46,539 nucleotides of DNA from DASZTV01 sp036267875 (GTDB lineage: Bacteria > Actinomycetota > Actinomycetes > JAFAQI01): assembly GCA_036267875.1 (NCBI GenBank), contig DATAVE010000028.1, forward strand, positions 1 to 46,539, in the 5' to 3' direction. The position numbers and the translations under genes are program-made. Shown one piece after another: positions 19,632 to 28,168 of the stretch; positions within the stretch are counted from its first letter, which is position 1, and the number at the start of each line of letters is the position of its first letter. The notes under the pieces are model-generated. The model saw only the letters and a list, made by a program, of their open reading frames with translations. It was not told the DNA's origin and did not search any database.

Positions 19632-20422
19632 CGTCCCGTCCACTGCGGCGGGCGCTTCTCGCCGAACGCCGCCACTCCCTCGCGATGATCGTCGGTGACC
19701 TTCAACACGCTCTGTCCAAGTCGCTCGAGCTGCCGGCCTGTCGCCGCGTCGACGTTGGAGCAAGAGTTGAGGATCAGTTTCGCCATGCCTACGGCAAGCG
19801 GCGCGAGCTCCCCGATCCGAGATGCCAGCGCGAGCGCCTCATCAAGCGCTTTGCCCTCTTCGCAGACCGACGTTGCGATCCCAAGGTCACGCGCACGCTC
19901 GGCATTCACCGACCCACCCAGCAACACCAGTTCCTTGGCACGACCGAGACCGACATGTCGCACCAGACGCGAGCAGCCACCGCTTCCGGGGATCAAACCG
20001 ACCTTGGCTTCGGGCATCACAAAGCGACCACGGACGGACATGACACGGAAGTCGCACGACAACGCGAGCTCGAACCCACCGCCGGCAGCCACGCCATCGA
20101 TCGCCGCGATGACCGGGACCTCCATCGCCTCAATGAGGTCGAAGACGTCATGAAGGCCGCGGGCAGCATTGCGGAACCCGCGGGTGCCGAGAGCGGTGAG
20201 GTCGGGCATCCCGCGGACGTCCTCACCCGCGGAGAAGGCCTTTCCGGCACCGGCAATGACCAGGCAACGCAGATCGGGATCGCCCGCAGCGTCCTCGATC
20301 GCCTGCCGCAGCTCCCCGCGCATCGCGGCGTTCCACGAGTTGAGGTTGTCTGGACGGTTGAGTGTAAGGACCCGGATTCCTTGGCCGCGATCGGCCTCCA
20401 GCAAGTACTCGTACTCGCTCAC
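19628..20422 (-). CDS. Enoyl-CoA hydratase/isomerase family protein
   Basis: A 264-residue crotonase-fold protein. Oxyanion-hole segments are GAGKAFSAGEDVRGM and AAIDGVAAGGGFELAL. The two glutamates used by true hydratases appear retained (the E of VMPEAKVG and of GRAKELVLL). It would add water across, or isomerise, a 2-enoyl-CoA in beta-oxidation-like breakdown. The GTG start overlaps the upstream MaoC gene by 4 bp, and the C-terminus overlaps the next start as well, so translation of the operon is chained. Confidence 0.92.
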   Translation of the reverse strand: MSEYEYLLEADRGQGIRVLTLNRPDNLNSWNAAMRGELRQAIEDAAGDPDLRCLVIAGAGKAFSAGEDVRGMPDLTALGTRGFRNAARGLHDVFDLIEAMEVPVIAAIDGVAAGGGFELALSCDFRVMSVRGRFVMPEAKVGLIPGSGGCSRLVRHVGLGRAKELVLLGGSVNAERARDLGIATSVCEEGKALDEALALASRIGELAPLAVGMAKLILNSCSNVDAATGRQLERLGQSVLKVTDDHREGVAAFGEKRPPQWTGR

Positions 20423-20769
20423 TCCACCGATCCCAGCTTGAGTGACGCTACGGCGACGATGGCGTCCGCGCCGTTCTTGACCTCGACACCGACGTCGGAC
20501 GGGACGACAGTCAATGCGTCGCCAGGGAACACCGGAGCGCGCAGGCGCGCATCGAAGGATTGAATCGAGTCGGCGCCGATCTGCGCGACGATTACGTCAA
20601 GGATCAGCGCCAGAGTCAACGGGCCGTGGGCGATGACCGACGGCAGACCGGCCTTGGCCGCGAACGCGTCGTCGAGGTGGATGGGGTTGAAGTCGCCGAC
20701 AGCGCCTGCAAACCGGGCGATCTGCACCCGAGTCACCTCGTTGGTCGTGCCCTGCTTGAGGACGCTCAC
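20419..20769 (-). CDS. MaoC-like hotdog dehydratase (catalytic half)
   Basis: A 116-residue single-hotdog protein with the hydratase-2 motif GDFNPIHLDDAFAAKAG (catalytic Asp and His) and AHGPLTLAL. These proteins hydrate trans-2-enoyl-CoA. The neighbouring 129-residue protein looks like a second, non-catalytic hotdog. In actinobacterial steroid pathways such pairs form a heteromer with one active site, and the same is inferred here. Start and stop overlap both neighbours by 4 bp. Confidence 0.88.
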   Translation of the reverse strand: MSVLKQGTTNEVTRVQIARFAGAVGDFNPIHLDDAFAAKAGLPSVIAHGPLTLALILDVIVAQIGADSIQSFDARLRAPVFPGDALTVVPSDVGVEVKNGADAIVAVASLKLGSVE

Positions 20770-21155
20770 GTCGCCGCCCTTTCGATGAAGGTGGTGTGCT
20801 GGCTCTGAATCAACTCTCCGCTCGCATCGCGAAACTCGGCGAGGATGACGGCGAGATGGTTACTGCCCTTCTCGGTTACCTCCTCAACGCTCAGTCGCGC
20901 ACGCACGGTCTCCCCCGGTTGGAACGGACGGTTCCAGTCATAGCGTTGACCCGACAACAGCGCCCTGGACAGATCCATGTCGAGCGCCTGCACCAGCTTG
21001 TCGTCGCCGCCGATCGTCGCACCGAACCAGACAACCAGCGACGCCGTCTCGCCAGCTGTGGGAGTGCCGATCGCGGCCACCAACTCGGCGAACTTGACCG
21101 GCTCCACCGTCAGCTCGGCCTCGTGGATCAGCCGACCCTTTGAGTTCAGATCCAT
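20766..21155 (-). CDS. MaoC_dehydratas_N/FAS1-like hotdog protein
   Basis: A 129-residue protein resembling the N-terminal hotdog of two-domain MaoC dehydratases (SGQRYDWNRPFQPGETVRAR is typical). It lacks the catalytic D-x3-N-P-x-H of its downstream partner. The start is ATG 21155, which has AAGGAAAGGAATCC just upstream; the longer ORF to 21221 has no such site. Its stop overlaps the catalytic MaoC gene by 4 bp, consistent with a 1:1 complex. Confidence 0.83.
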   Translation of the reverse strand: MDLNSKGRLIHEAELTVEPVKFAELVAAIGTPTAGETASLVVWFGATIGGDDKLVQALDMDLSRALLSGQRYDWNRPFQPGETVRARLSVEEVTEKGSNHLAVILAEFRDASGELIQSQHTTFIERAAT

Positions 21156-21201
21156 CCGGATTCCTTTCCTTCCAGGCTTTGTCTGCGGACCTGGCGAGCA
21201 G

Positions 21202-22419
21202 TCAGTAGATGACGCCGGCAATCTTCAGCTCCATCAACTCATCCGAGGTCTTGCCAAGTGCGGTCACGATGTCGTCGGTGTGCTCGCCGAGGGTCGGCGC
21301 CGGCGACAAAGTCGGTCGGGCGCCATCCAGACGCGCCGGCACGGGAACCAGTGGCAAGGTTGCGCCGTTCGGGTAACCCACCATCTGCAAATAGCCGTTT
21401 TCCAGCACCTGCTCATCCGTGAGGGTGTCTGAAGGAAGCGCAACCTTGGCCCACGGACCCTCTTGGCTCTCCAGCGCCGCGACTACCTGCCCCCAACTCC
21501 TCGAACCGAAGATCGCGTCCAACGCGCTCACGCAAGCCTCACTGTGCTCGGCGCGCGATGCGAGGGTGCCAAACCGGCGGTCTTTAGCCAGCTCGTGTTC
21601 GCCTAAGGCTTCGCAGAGTTCGCCCCAGTAGCGGTCGCCCTGCAACATTCCGAGGATGAACGAATGGCCATCGGCCGTGCGATAGAAGTTGGTCAGCGGG
21701 TTCGGTGGCCGGCGACGGTCAAGCTGTTCGATGTTGTCGGCCTTCATCGCGTACGAGCCTGCGATCGTGGCTTGCATCGCCCACATCCCTGCGCTCAGCA
21801 GCGACACGTCGACGACCCCGCCCTTGCCGGTCTTTTCGCGACGATAGAGCGCGGCGGCGATGCCGCCCGCAAGGGCCATGCCGCTTTGGATGTCACCGAA
21901 TGCCGGCCCGGGAAGCATGATCGGATACTCAAAGCCCGGTGGGATCGTCGCGGTACTTGCGCCGGAACGGCCCCAGTACGAAATGCCGTCGAAGCCGCCC
22001 TGGTTGGCGTCGGGCCCTACCGGTCCGTACCCCGTGCCCCGTCCGTAGATGATCCGGGGATTGCGCGCCAGCACCTGATCGACATCAATGCCGAGCTTCT
22101 CGCGTGCAGGTTGCATGAAGCTGGTGATGAAGACGTCGGCCTCGTCGATCAAGGACATAGTGAGCTCGAGACCCTGCGGCGTAGCGAGGTCGACGCCCAG
22201 TCCACGCTTGCCCCGATTGAATACCTCCCACAGCGTCGTGACACCGCCATCGCCCGGCTTGAATCCGTACGACGAAAGCCCGCGGATGGCGTCACCCGTC
22301 TCGGGGTGCTCGATCTTGATGACGTCCGCACCCCAGTCAGCGAGAGCCGCACCCGCCGCCGGGACAAACGCGAACATCGCCGCTTCGACGACCTTGACTC
22401 CTTCGAGCACCTGCTCCAT
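21202..22419 (-). CDS. CaiB/BaiF family (type III) CoA-transferase
   Basis: A 405-residue CoA-transferase. Landmarks are LEGVKVVEAAMFAFVPAAG, ALADWGADVIKIEHPETGD, the CoA-binding VFNRGKRGLGVDL and the region around the expected catalytic Asp (DANQGGFDGISYW). It moves CoA between carboxylic acids, as in carnitine, bile-acid or steroid side-chain metabolism. ATG 22419 has the ribosome binding site AGGAAGG 5-11 bases upstream; the ORF extends to 22479 without one. It is second in the operon, 19 bp after the thiolase. Confidence 0.92.
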   Translation of the reverse strand: MEQVLEGVKVVEAAMFAFVPAAGAALADWGADVIKIEHPETGDAIRGLSSYGFKPGDGGVTTLWEVFNRGKRGLGVDLATPQGLELTMSLIDEADVFITSFMQPAREKLGIDVDQVLARNPRIIYGRGTGYGPVGPDANQGGFDGISYWGRSGASTATIPPGFEYPIMLPGPAFGDIQSGMALAGGIAAALYRREKTGKGGVVDVSLLSAGMWAMQATIAGSYAMKADNIEQLDRRRPPNPLTNFYRTADGHSFILGMLQGDRYWGELCEALGEHELAKDRRFGTLASRAEHSEACVSALDAIFGSRSWGQVVAALESQEGPWAKVALPSDTLTDEQVLENGYLQMVGYPNGATLPLVPVPARLDGARPTLSPAPTLGEHTDDIVTALGKTSDELMELKIAGVIY

Positions 22420-22438
22420 CGCTGTCCTTCCTAGTGAT

Positions 22439-23674
22439 CTAGATGCGCTCGATGATCGTCGCCGTGCCCATGCCGCCACCGGTACACATCGTCACGAGCG
22501 CGGTCGAGAGATCGCGGCGTTCAAGCTCGTCGAGGGCGGTCTGAATGAGCATTCCGCCAGTCGCGCCGATCGGATGCCCGAGGGCAATCGCACCGCCGTT
22601 GACGTTGACCTTCTCGGGATCGAGACCAAGGTCCCGCATTGTCTTTAGCGGCACCGCGGCAAAGGCCTCGTTGATCTCCCACAGATCGATGTCAGCCGCC
22701 TTCATTCCGGCGCGCTCGAGACACCTGGCCGCGGACGGCCCAGGTGCGGTGAGCATGATGACCGGCTCAGATCCGGCAACCGCCGTCATCACCACTCGGG
22801 CGCGCGGGCGAAGACCGTGCGCTGTTGCGTACTCCGGACTCGACAACGCAATGACCGCGGCGCCGTCGACGATCCCTGATGAGTTGCCGGCATGGTGGAC
22901 GTAGTCGAGGGAAGATGCCTGCGGATACACCTCGCGGCACATGTCTTCGAACGACCTGGTGTAGCCGAACGTGTCGAGCACCGCCGAGCCCAGTTTGGCG
23001 AAGGCCGGCTCCAGCTTCGACAAGGTCTCCAATGTGGTCGTCGGGCGGGGATGCTCGTCGTGATCGAGTGCCACCGAGCCATCAGCGTTGACGATGGGAA
23101 TGACGCTGCGGTCGAATCGACCGCCATCGATCGCGTCGGCCGCACGCTGCTGACTGCGGAGGGCGAACGCGTCAACGTCCTCTCGACTGAATCCCTCGAG
23201 CGTCGCGATGAGGTCGGCTGAGATGCCTTGCGGAACCATCGGGTACCGCTCGAACAGCGCCGCGTTGCCGGCCGAGAAGTCCGGTGGCGCGGCATCGGCG
23301 GGCCAGCGCGACATCATGTCAACGCCCCCGGCGAGGACCAATCGCTGATGACCGGACGCAACTCCCATCGCCGCGAAAGACACGGCCTGCTGACCCGAGC
23401 CACACCAGCGGTGCAATGTCACGCCGGGCACGTCGATGGCCCACCCTGCGGCAAGCACTGCGAGACGGGCAATGTCACAACCATGATCGCCGACGAAGCT
23501 GCCGTTACCCATCACGACGTCATCGACGTCGGTCTCGTCAAAGCCGATCCGATCACGTACCCCGCTCAGAACCTGGCCGAGCAGTTCCTGAGGGTGGAGG
23601 TGGTGTAGCGAACCGGTCGCTTTGCCTTTACCCCGCGGCGATCGAGCGCCATCAATGATCCATGCGTCTGACAT
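22439..23674 (-). CDS. Thiolase (acetyl-CoA acyltransferase), first gene of the operon
   Basis: A 411-residue thiolase with the acyl-accepting cysteine in VTLHRWCGSGQQAVSF, the C-terminal ALGHPIGATGG histidine loop and the second catalytic cysteine in VTMCTGGGMG. It performs the thiolytic cleavage that ends a beta-oxidation round. AGGA sits 5 bases before ATG 23674, which is therefore preferred over ATG 23680. It is the first gene behind one of the shared operator-promoters and leads an eight-gene operon down to 17222. Confidence 0.93.
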   Translation of the reverse strand: MSDAWIIDGARSPRGKGKATGSLHHLHPQELLGQVLSGVRDRIGFDETDVDDVVMGNGSFVGDHGCDIARLAVLAAGWAIDVPGVTLHRWCGSGQQAVSFAAMGVASGHQRLVLAGGVDMMSRWPADAAPPDFSAGNAALFERYPMVPQGISADLIATLEGFSREDVDAFALRSQQRAADAIDGGRFDRSVIPIVNADGSVALDHDEHPRPTTTLETLSKLEPAFAKLGSAVLDTFGYTRSFEDMCREVYPQASSLDYVHHAGNSSGIVDGAAVIALSSPEYATAHGLRPRARVVMTAVAGSEPVIMLTAPGPSAARCLERAGMKAADIDLWEINEAFAAVPLKTMRDLGLDPEKVNVNGGAIALGHPIGATGGMLIQTALDELERRDLSTALVTMCTGGGMGTATIIERI

Positions 23675-23726
23675 CGTCATCCTGCGCTCGTCGGCGTACC
23701 AAGGCGGCGTTACCTCGGGCATTGGG

Positions 23727-23769
23727 AACGTATTGCGGAGGGCCGAGTTCTGTCAACCGATCGGTCGAA
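23727..23769 (-). promoter_or_regulatory. Operator-promoter a (thiolase operon)
   Basis: Core palindrome GTCAACC (23752-23758), spacer GATC, GGTCGAA (23763-23769). On the minus strand the half-site supplies TTGACA (23756-23751) as -35, with TACGTT (23732-23727) 18 nt further on as -10. This gives a leader of about 45 nt to the thiolase ATG. The class was found by comparing intergenic regions of the window. Confidence 0.75.
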
Positions 23770-23818
23770 TAAAACCACCCTGAGTCGGCGAGGCTTCAGT
23801 CGGGATCGCCGAGACGGC

Positions 23819-24436
23819 CTAACGCACGAGCAGGGCGCAGCACAAGTCCGCAAAGGTCTCCGGCGAGTCGCGCCGAAGGTCGAACCATTTGTAGGACCAG
23901 CTGGTGAAGCCGATGATCGAGTTCGCGATCATCCGCGGGTCCCCCCGCGGGATGACTCCGGCATCGATCGCCGACTCCACCGCAAGGACAAACTGCCGCA
24001 GGTAAAGACGCTCCTTGCGACCGATCTCCGCCAGGTCAGCCTTGTCCAGGCCTGCCCGCTGGTCGAAGAACACCTCGAAGAGCGCGGGATCACGAACGAC
24101 CAGCAATGCCTGGTGCCGGATCAGAGCGAGCAACCGGTCGCGCGGGTCGGTGATGTGTGCCAGGGCCTCGACTTCGGTCAACGACATCGTGATGGCGCGA
24201 TCAAACACCAGCCGCAGCAGGTCGCTCTTCTTCTTCACGTAGTAGTAGAGGCTCGCCTTGCGCATGCCCAAGGCCGCAGCCACGTCGTCCAGTGACCCAG
24301 CTTCGTACCCACTCGTGCGAAACACATCGGCCGCGACGCCGACGATGTCCTGGAGCCGCTCGCGATACTCCGGGCTTGGCTCAAGATTGCGCGGCCGCCC
24401 CCGCTTGCGCGGTGCCTCAGCCGGGCTCGTACTCAT
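23819..24436 (-). CDS. TetR-family regulator, candidate repressor of the island
   Basis: A 205-residue TetR-family protein. The N-terminal HTH is AADVFRTSGYEAGSLDDVAA to GMRKASLYYYVKKKSDLL, preceded by an Arg-rich arm (PRKRGRPRN); the C-terminal half is helical and ligand-binding. ATG 24436 has GGAGGG in good position and lies inside the 3' end of the acyl-CoA ligase gene (20-bp overlap), so the pair is cotranscribed and coupled. It is the only TetR in the window, and its operon carries one of the shared operators, so autoregulated repression relieved by an acyl-CoA or substrate is the likely scheme (inference). Confidence 0.9.
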   Translation of the reverse strand: MSTSPAEAPRKRGRPRNLEPSPEYRERLQDIVGVAADVFRTSGYEAGSLDDVAAALGMRKASLYYYVKKKSDLLRLVFDRAITMSLTEVEALAHITDPRDRLLALIRHQALLVVRDPALFEVFFDQRAGLDKADLAEIGRKERLYLRQFVLAVESAIDAGVIPRGDPRMIANSIIGFTSWSYKWFDLRRDSPETFADLCCALLVR

Positions 24437-25997
24437 CTGGCCCTCCAGTGTGGTCATGGCGAAGCGACCGCTTGAGAATCTTGCCAGAGGCGTTGCGCGG
24501 CAATGCGTCCAGGAAGCCGACCGAGGTCGGACACTTGAAGTGCGCGAGCCGGGCTCGACAGAAATCGATGAGTTCGGCGGGCTCCGGCGCTTGGCCTGAT
24601 GCCGGTACGACAATCGCTTTCACAGTCTCGCCCCACCGCTGGCTCGGCACCCCGATCACTGCCACATCCGCGATAGCTGGATGCGACATGAGCACGTTCT
24701 CTACCTCGGCAGGGTAGACGTTCTCACCACCGGAAATAATCATGTCTTTGAGGCGATCGTGGATGTAGAGATAGCCGTCCGAGTCCAGAGAGCCGAGGTC
24801 GCCGGTTCGGAACCAACCGTCGGCGGTGATTGCCGCAGCGGTCTCTTCGGGCTTGAGCCAGTAGCCGGGGCTGACCTGGTCTGACCGCACCCAGATCTCG
24901 CCGACTTCCTCGGTGCCAAGCGCGCTGCCCGTGTCGACCGACACAATGCGCAGTCCGACACCGTCGAGCGGACGGCCCGCCGACCACAGCCGCCGCGCGT
25001 CACTGCCTTCGCTGGCGACACGGTGGTCGGAGGCGCTCAGCAAGGTGACGGTGCCGGTTGTCTCCGTCAACCCGTACACCTGGACGAAGTCGCAGGCAAA
25101 GATCGCGAGCGAGCGGCTGAGAAGATCCACTGAGATCGGAGATGCGCCGTAAGCGACGGTACGAAGCGTGGAAAGGTCGACCTCGTCGATGCGTTCGGCG
25201 CCCAGCAGGAAGAGGAGTACGGCGGGTACCACAAACATGTTTGTCACGCGGCAGGACTCGATGACAGCGAGCATCACAGCCGGGTCGGCCTGACGGAGCA
25301 GAACCGTATGGCAGCCCTCGTAGAAGCCCATCAGCGCGTAGCCGCTTCCACCGATGTGAAAGAGGGGCATGGCAACGAGGTTGACGCTGTCAGCGCCGAG
25401 CCCGAGCGTTGGCCCTCCTTGCGGCATCAACGTCAGGAGATTGCGCTCAGTGAGCATCGCTCCCTTAGGAAGGCCAGTCGTGCCCGAGGTGTAGAGCTGC
25501 AACACCACGTCGTCGCCGCTGCGCGTGGCACGTGGGTCGATGGCGGCAGCCGAGCTCACCCAGTCCTCGTAGTTTTCTGGTCCGGCGCCGCCGATCACGA
25601 GGATCCGCTTCACCCGCGGCATCCTGATCGCGCCATCCGCCAGAACGTCCGCGAAGTCCGCGGCGACGACTACTACCTCGGCACACGAGTCATCGATGAC
25701 CGCTTCAAGCTCGCGCGACGCGAGCCGCCAGCTCACCGCAACGGTCACCGCACCGAGCTTCGCGGCACCGAAGAACACCTCGAAGAACTCGCTCGAGTTG
25801 CTGTCGAGGAACGCGACCCGGTCACCTGCGCCGACGCCGTCTGCGGCAAGGGCCTGTGCAACCTGGTTGGACCGGCGATCCAGGTCGGCGAACGTGAACG
25901 TCCGATCATCGCTGCTGATCGCCGATGCGCTCGACCGCGCTAGGGCATGGCCACGAAGTACATCCGCGACTGACGTCACAGGCGCCGCAAACTCCAT
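24417..25997 (-). CDS. Acyl-CoA synthetase (AMP-forming)
   Basis: A 526-residue member of the ANL adenylating superfamily. The phosphate loop is LYTSGTTGLPKGAM, the A5 region is YGLTETTGTVTLL, the hinge is GWFRTGDLGSLDSDGYLYI followed by DRLKDMIISGGENVYP, and the C-terminal lysine segment is RNASGKILKRSL. It activates a carboxylic acid to its CoA thioester, the entry step for the other enzymes here. Start ATG 25997 has GAGAGG upstream. Operator-promoter b lies 32 bp or so before the predicted transcript start. Confidence 0.94.
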   Translation of the reverse strand: MEFAAPVTSVADVLRGHALARSSASAISSDDRTFTFADLDRRSNQVAQALAADGVGAGDRVAFLDSNSSEFFEVFFGAAKLGAVTVAVSWRLASRELEAVIDDSCAEVVVVAADFADVLADGAIRMPRVKRILVIGGAGPENYEDWVSSAAAIDPRATRSGDDVVLQLYTSGTTGLPKGAMLTERNLLTLMPQGGPTLGLGADSVNLVAMPLFHIGGSGYALMGFYEGCHTVLLRQADPAVMLAVIESCRVTNMFVVPAVLLFLLGAERIDEVDLSTLRTVAYGASPISVDLLSRSLAIFACDFVQVYGLTETTGTVTLLSASDHRVASEGSDARRLWSAGRPLDGVGLRIVSVDTGSALGTEEVGEIWVRSDQVSPGYWLKPEETAAAITADGWFRTGDLGSLDSDGYLYIHDRLKDMIISGGENVYPAEVENVLMSHPAIADVAVIGVPSQRWGETVKAIVVPASGQAPEPAELIDFCRARLAHFKCPTSVGFLDALPRNASGKILKRSLRHDHTGGPDEYEPG

Positions 25998-26035
25998 GCT
26001 CGACAGCCTCTCGAACGCCGGCCCACGCGCCGCGA

Positions 26036-26078
26036 ACGCTAGACAGGGAGCCCGATTACTGTCAACCAGCGGGTCGAC
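26036..26078 (-). promoter_or_regulatory. Operator-promoter b (acyl-CoA ligase / TetR operon)
   Basis: Core palindrome GTCAACC (26061-26067), spacer AGCG, GGTCGAC (26072-26078), the best-matched copy. Minus-strand TTGACA (26065-26060) with TAGCGT (26041-26036) 18 nt away form a promoter for the ligase, about 32 nt before its ATG. It directly abuts the stop codon of the thioesterase gene. Confidence 0.77.
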
Positions 26079-26504
26079 TTAATCTGGAGTCGCGGCTCCG
26101 AGTCGATCTGCGGTGGGGATGTTTTGTAGCCGCACCTGGCCCCGGGCTACCAGCCGATTGTCGGAGTCCCTGATCTCCACCAGCCAAAGCTGCTGCAGCC
26201 GACCGCGATGCAGCGGCGTTGCCGTCGCCGTCACGACGCCTTCGCGTACCGCCCGAAGGAAGTCGGTGGAGTTCGAGACCCCGACGGTGTCCCCGCCTCC
26301 GTGATCGAGGTGCCACATGCCCGCGCCGATGCTGGCCGCGGTCTCCACCACCGATGACCAGACACCGCCGTGCACGATTCCGTGCACTTGGAGATGCTCC
26401 GGCCGAATCAGCACTCTGATGACGACCTCGTCGCCGGACAGCTGAACGAACTCCATCCAGAGGTGGTGGTTGAAACCCGAGTCCACTCCGTGATGTACCG
26501 CCAC
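26079..26504 (-). CDS. PaaI-like hotdog thioesterase
   Basis: A 141-residue hotdog protein with the PaaI-type segment VHGIVHGGVWSSVVETAASI and strand motifs VGVSNSTDFLRAV and VTATATPLHRGRLQQLW. It would release CoA from dead-end acyl-CoA esters. The ORF is open to 26594, but the family start fits GTG 26504 (MAVHHGVDSG). It is divergent from the DUF35 gene, and the 83-bp gap contains the degenerate operator c. Its stop touches operator b. Confidence 0.85.
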   Translation of the reverse strand: MAVHHGVDSGFNHHLWMEFVQLSGDEVVIRVLIRPEHLQVHGIVHGGVWSSVVETAASIGAGMWHLDHGGGDTVGVSNSTDFLRAVREGVVTATATPLHRGRLQQLWLVEIRDSDNRLVARGQVRLQNIPTADRLGAATPD

Positions 26505-26530
26505 AACGGAGATTATTGCCCGCGAATATG

Positions 26531-26548
26531 TTCTACTCTCGGGTCGGT
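26531..26548. promoter_or_regulatory. Degenerate operator c between divergent genes
   Basis: TTCTACT (26531-26537), spacer CTCG, GGTCGGT (26542-26548), followed by GTAAA. The right half is identical to that of operator e, while the left half matches GTCAACC at only four of seven positions. It sits between the thioesterase and the DUF35/thiolase-like/LivG/LivF operon. A second small palindrome, GAATATGTTC, is at 26524-26533. Promoter hexamers are not clear here. Confidence 0.45.
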
Positions 26549-26587
26549 GTAAAGATCTCCACCAACCATTTGGGGAGCGGAGCCCGC

Positions 26588-26977
26588 ATGGCACAGATCA
26601 ACCACGACACAGCGCCTGTCTGGCAAGCCTGGCAGCGACGAGAGCTCGGGCTGAGCCGTTGCCAAGCCTGCCAGACCTGGATCCACCTCCCGAAGCTCAT
26701 CTGTCCGACGTGCTGGTCCGACGACGTCGCAGTCGAGGTGGCTGACGGACGGGGCCACGTCGTCGCATATTCGTTACCACGATCGATGTCCGGATCGACT
26801 GAACCTGTGGTCACCGCGGTGGTCGAGCTCGACAATGCCGACGGCGTTCGCCTTCTAGCGCGCCTGCTCCGATGCCTTCCGGGCGACGTCACCGACGGGA
26901 TGGCGGTCGAGCTGGCATGGGCGGAGGACGCCGGAGTCATGACGCCGGCCTTCGCACCGATCGGGAGCGCGGCATGA
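26588..26977 (+). CDS. DUF35 OB-fold/zinc-ribbon protein
   Basis: A 129-residue protein with a rubredoxin-like zinc ribbon (CQAC and CPTC, residues ~25-44) followed by an OB-fold (GRGHVVAYSLPRSMSG, VVELDNADGVRLLARL). DUF35 proteins bind and assist acyl-CoA enzymes, notably thiolase-like aldolases (ChsH2-Ltp2 in cholesterol side-chain breakdown). A thiolase-like gene overlaps its stop by 4 bp, matching that pairing. ATG 26588 has GGAG upstream; the longer ORF start is not needed. Confidence 0.88.
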   Translation: MAQINHDTAPVWQAWQRRELGLSRCQACQTWIHLPKLICPTCWSDDVAVEVADGRGHVVAYSLPRSMSGSTEPVVTAVVELDNADGVRLLARLLRCLPGDVTDGMAVELAWAEDAGVMTPAFAPIGSAA

Positions 26978-28146
26978 CGTCGAGCAAGGTCGCCATCATC
27001 GGCATCGGTTGCTCCGAGTTCGCGCGTGATAGCGGCGTTGGCCCGGGCACTCTCATCACGCGCGCAGCGCGCGCGGCAGTACTCGACAGCGGCGTATCGA
27101 AAGACGCCATCGACGGGGTCGTCGGCGTTTACAGCACTGACTCGCCGACGCTCTGGCCCGCTTACGTCGTCGATGCACTCGGCCTTCCGAACGTGCGATG
27201 GGGTGACACGGCGATGCCGCCATCGGTGCTCGCGTTGTCCTCGGCAGCGCAGGCGGTCATGACCGGCAGCTGCGACTATGCGATCTGCTACCACGGCAAA
27301 TATCGCTGGTCGGACACCTCCATCGTCGGCCGCGACGACCCGTTGCGCCAGAGCCCGGGGCATGAGTTCGACCCCAACCTGGGCCATGCACTCCTCGAAG
27401 GGTCCGGCTCCTTGCTGTGGTCCTCACGCGTCATGCGCCAACACATGGCGAAGCATGGAAGCACTCGAGAGGACTTCGCCCGCATCGCCGTGAACAATCG
27501 CACCGGCGCGACGCAAAATCCGCGAGCCTGGTTCCGCAAGCCGCTGACGGTGGCGGACTACCTCAACGCGCCGATGATCGACGACCCCCTGTGCTTGCTC
27601 GACTGCGACGCGCCAGTGGATGGCGCGATCGCTGTCGTCCTTACCACCGAGGAGCGGGCGCGTGATCTCGCGAAGCAGCCAGTGGTGATCGAGTGCTTCG
27701 GCAGTGCGCTACCGCTTCGCAACGACGGCCTGCTGTGGCCGGAGGCGGATGGCGTCGCTGCCCGAGCCAACATCGAGGATCTATTCAGTCGATCGGATCT
27801 CAACGCACCCGATATTGACATCTGCTATCCGTACGACGGGTTCAGCATCCTGTCGATGCTGTGGCTGGAGGCTTTGTACACCAAGCCTGGCGAGGGCGCG
27901 CCATTCCTGGCCGAGTCATGGGTCGAGTCCGAACAACGTCTCAAGCTCTTCGGCCGAGTGCCGGTCAACACGCACGGCGGCAACCTGAGCGAAGGTCGCG
28001 CGACACAAGGGTTCGGCAGCATCTATGAGGCGGTACAACAGCTGCGCGGCGAGGCAGGACCCCGGCAGGTTGCGGGTGCACGGTCGGCGGTCGTGACCAA
28101 CGGCAACGCAGGCGTCAACCGGTCGACGATCCTCCTCGCATCATGA
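26974..28146 (+). CDS. Thiolase-fold lipid-transfer/aldolase-like protein
   Basis: A 390-residue protein of the SCP-x/Ltp branch of thiolases (VAIIGIGCSEFARDSG start, SSAAQAVMTGSCDYAICYH, DICYPYDGFSILSMLWLEAL, NTHGGNLSEGRATQGFGSIY, VTNGNAG end). The position of the acylating cysteine in true thiolases (WCGSG in the 22439-23674 protein) reads AMPPSVLALSS, so normal thiolase chemistry is unlikely. Members paired with DUF35 proteins act as retro-aldolases. The ATGA overlap with the DUF35 gene supports a complex. The substrate is not deducible. Confidence 0.87.
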   Translation: MTSSKVAIIGIGCSEFARDSGVGPGTLITRAARAAVLDSGVSKDAIDGVVGVYSTDSPTLWPAYVVDALGLPNVRWGDTAMPPSVLALSSAAQAVMTGSCDYAICYHGKYRWSDTSIVGRDDPLRQSPGHEFDPNLGHALLEGSGSLLWSSRVMRQHMAKHGSTREDFARIAVNNRTGATQNPRAWFRKPLTVADYLNAPMIDDPLCLLDCDAPVDGAIAVVLTTEERARDLAKQPVVIECFGSALPLRNDGLLWPEADGVAARANIEDLFSRSDLNAPDIDICYPYDGFSILSMLWLEALYTKPGEGAPFLAESWVESEQRLKLFGRVPVNTHGGNLSEGRATQGFGSIYEAVQQLRGEAGPRQVAGARSAVVTNGNAGVNRSTILLAS

Positions 28147-28168
28147 TCATCGAACGTGAGGAGGCTCG

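Noticed and set aside
26524..26533. GAATATGTTC as a KstR-type operator
   Set aside because: Only 10 bp with imperfect symmetry, a single copy, and overlapping the degenerate shared operator; not enough for a separate call.
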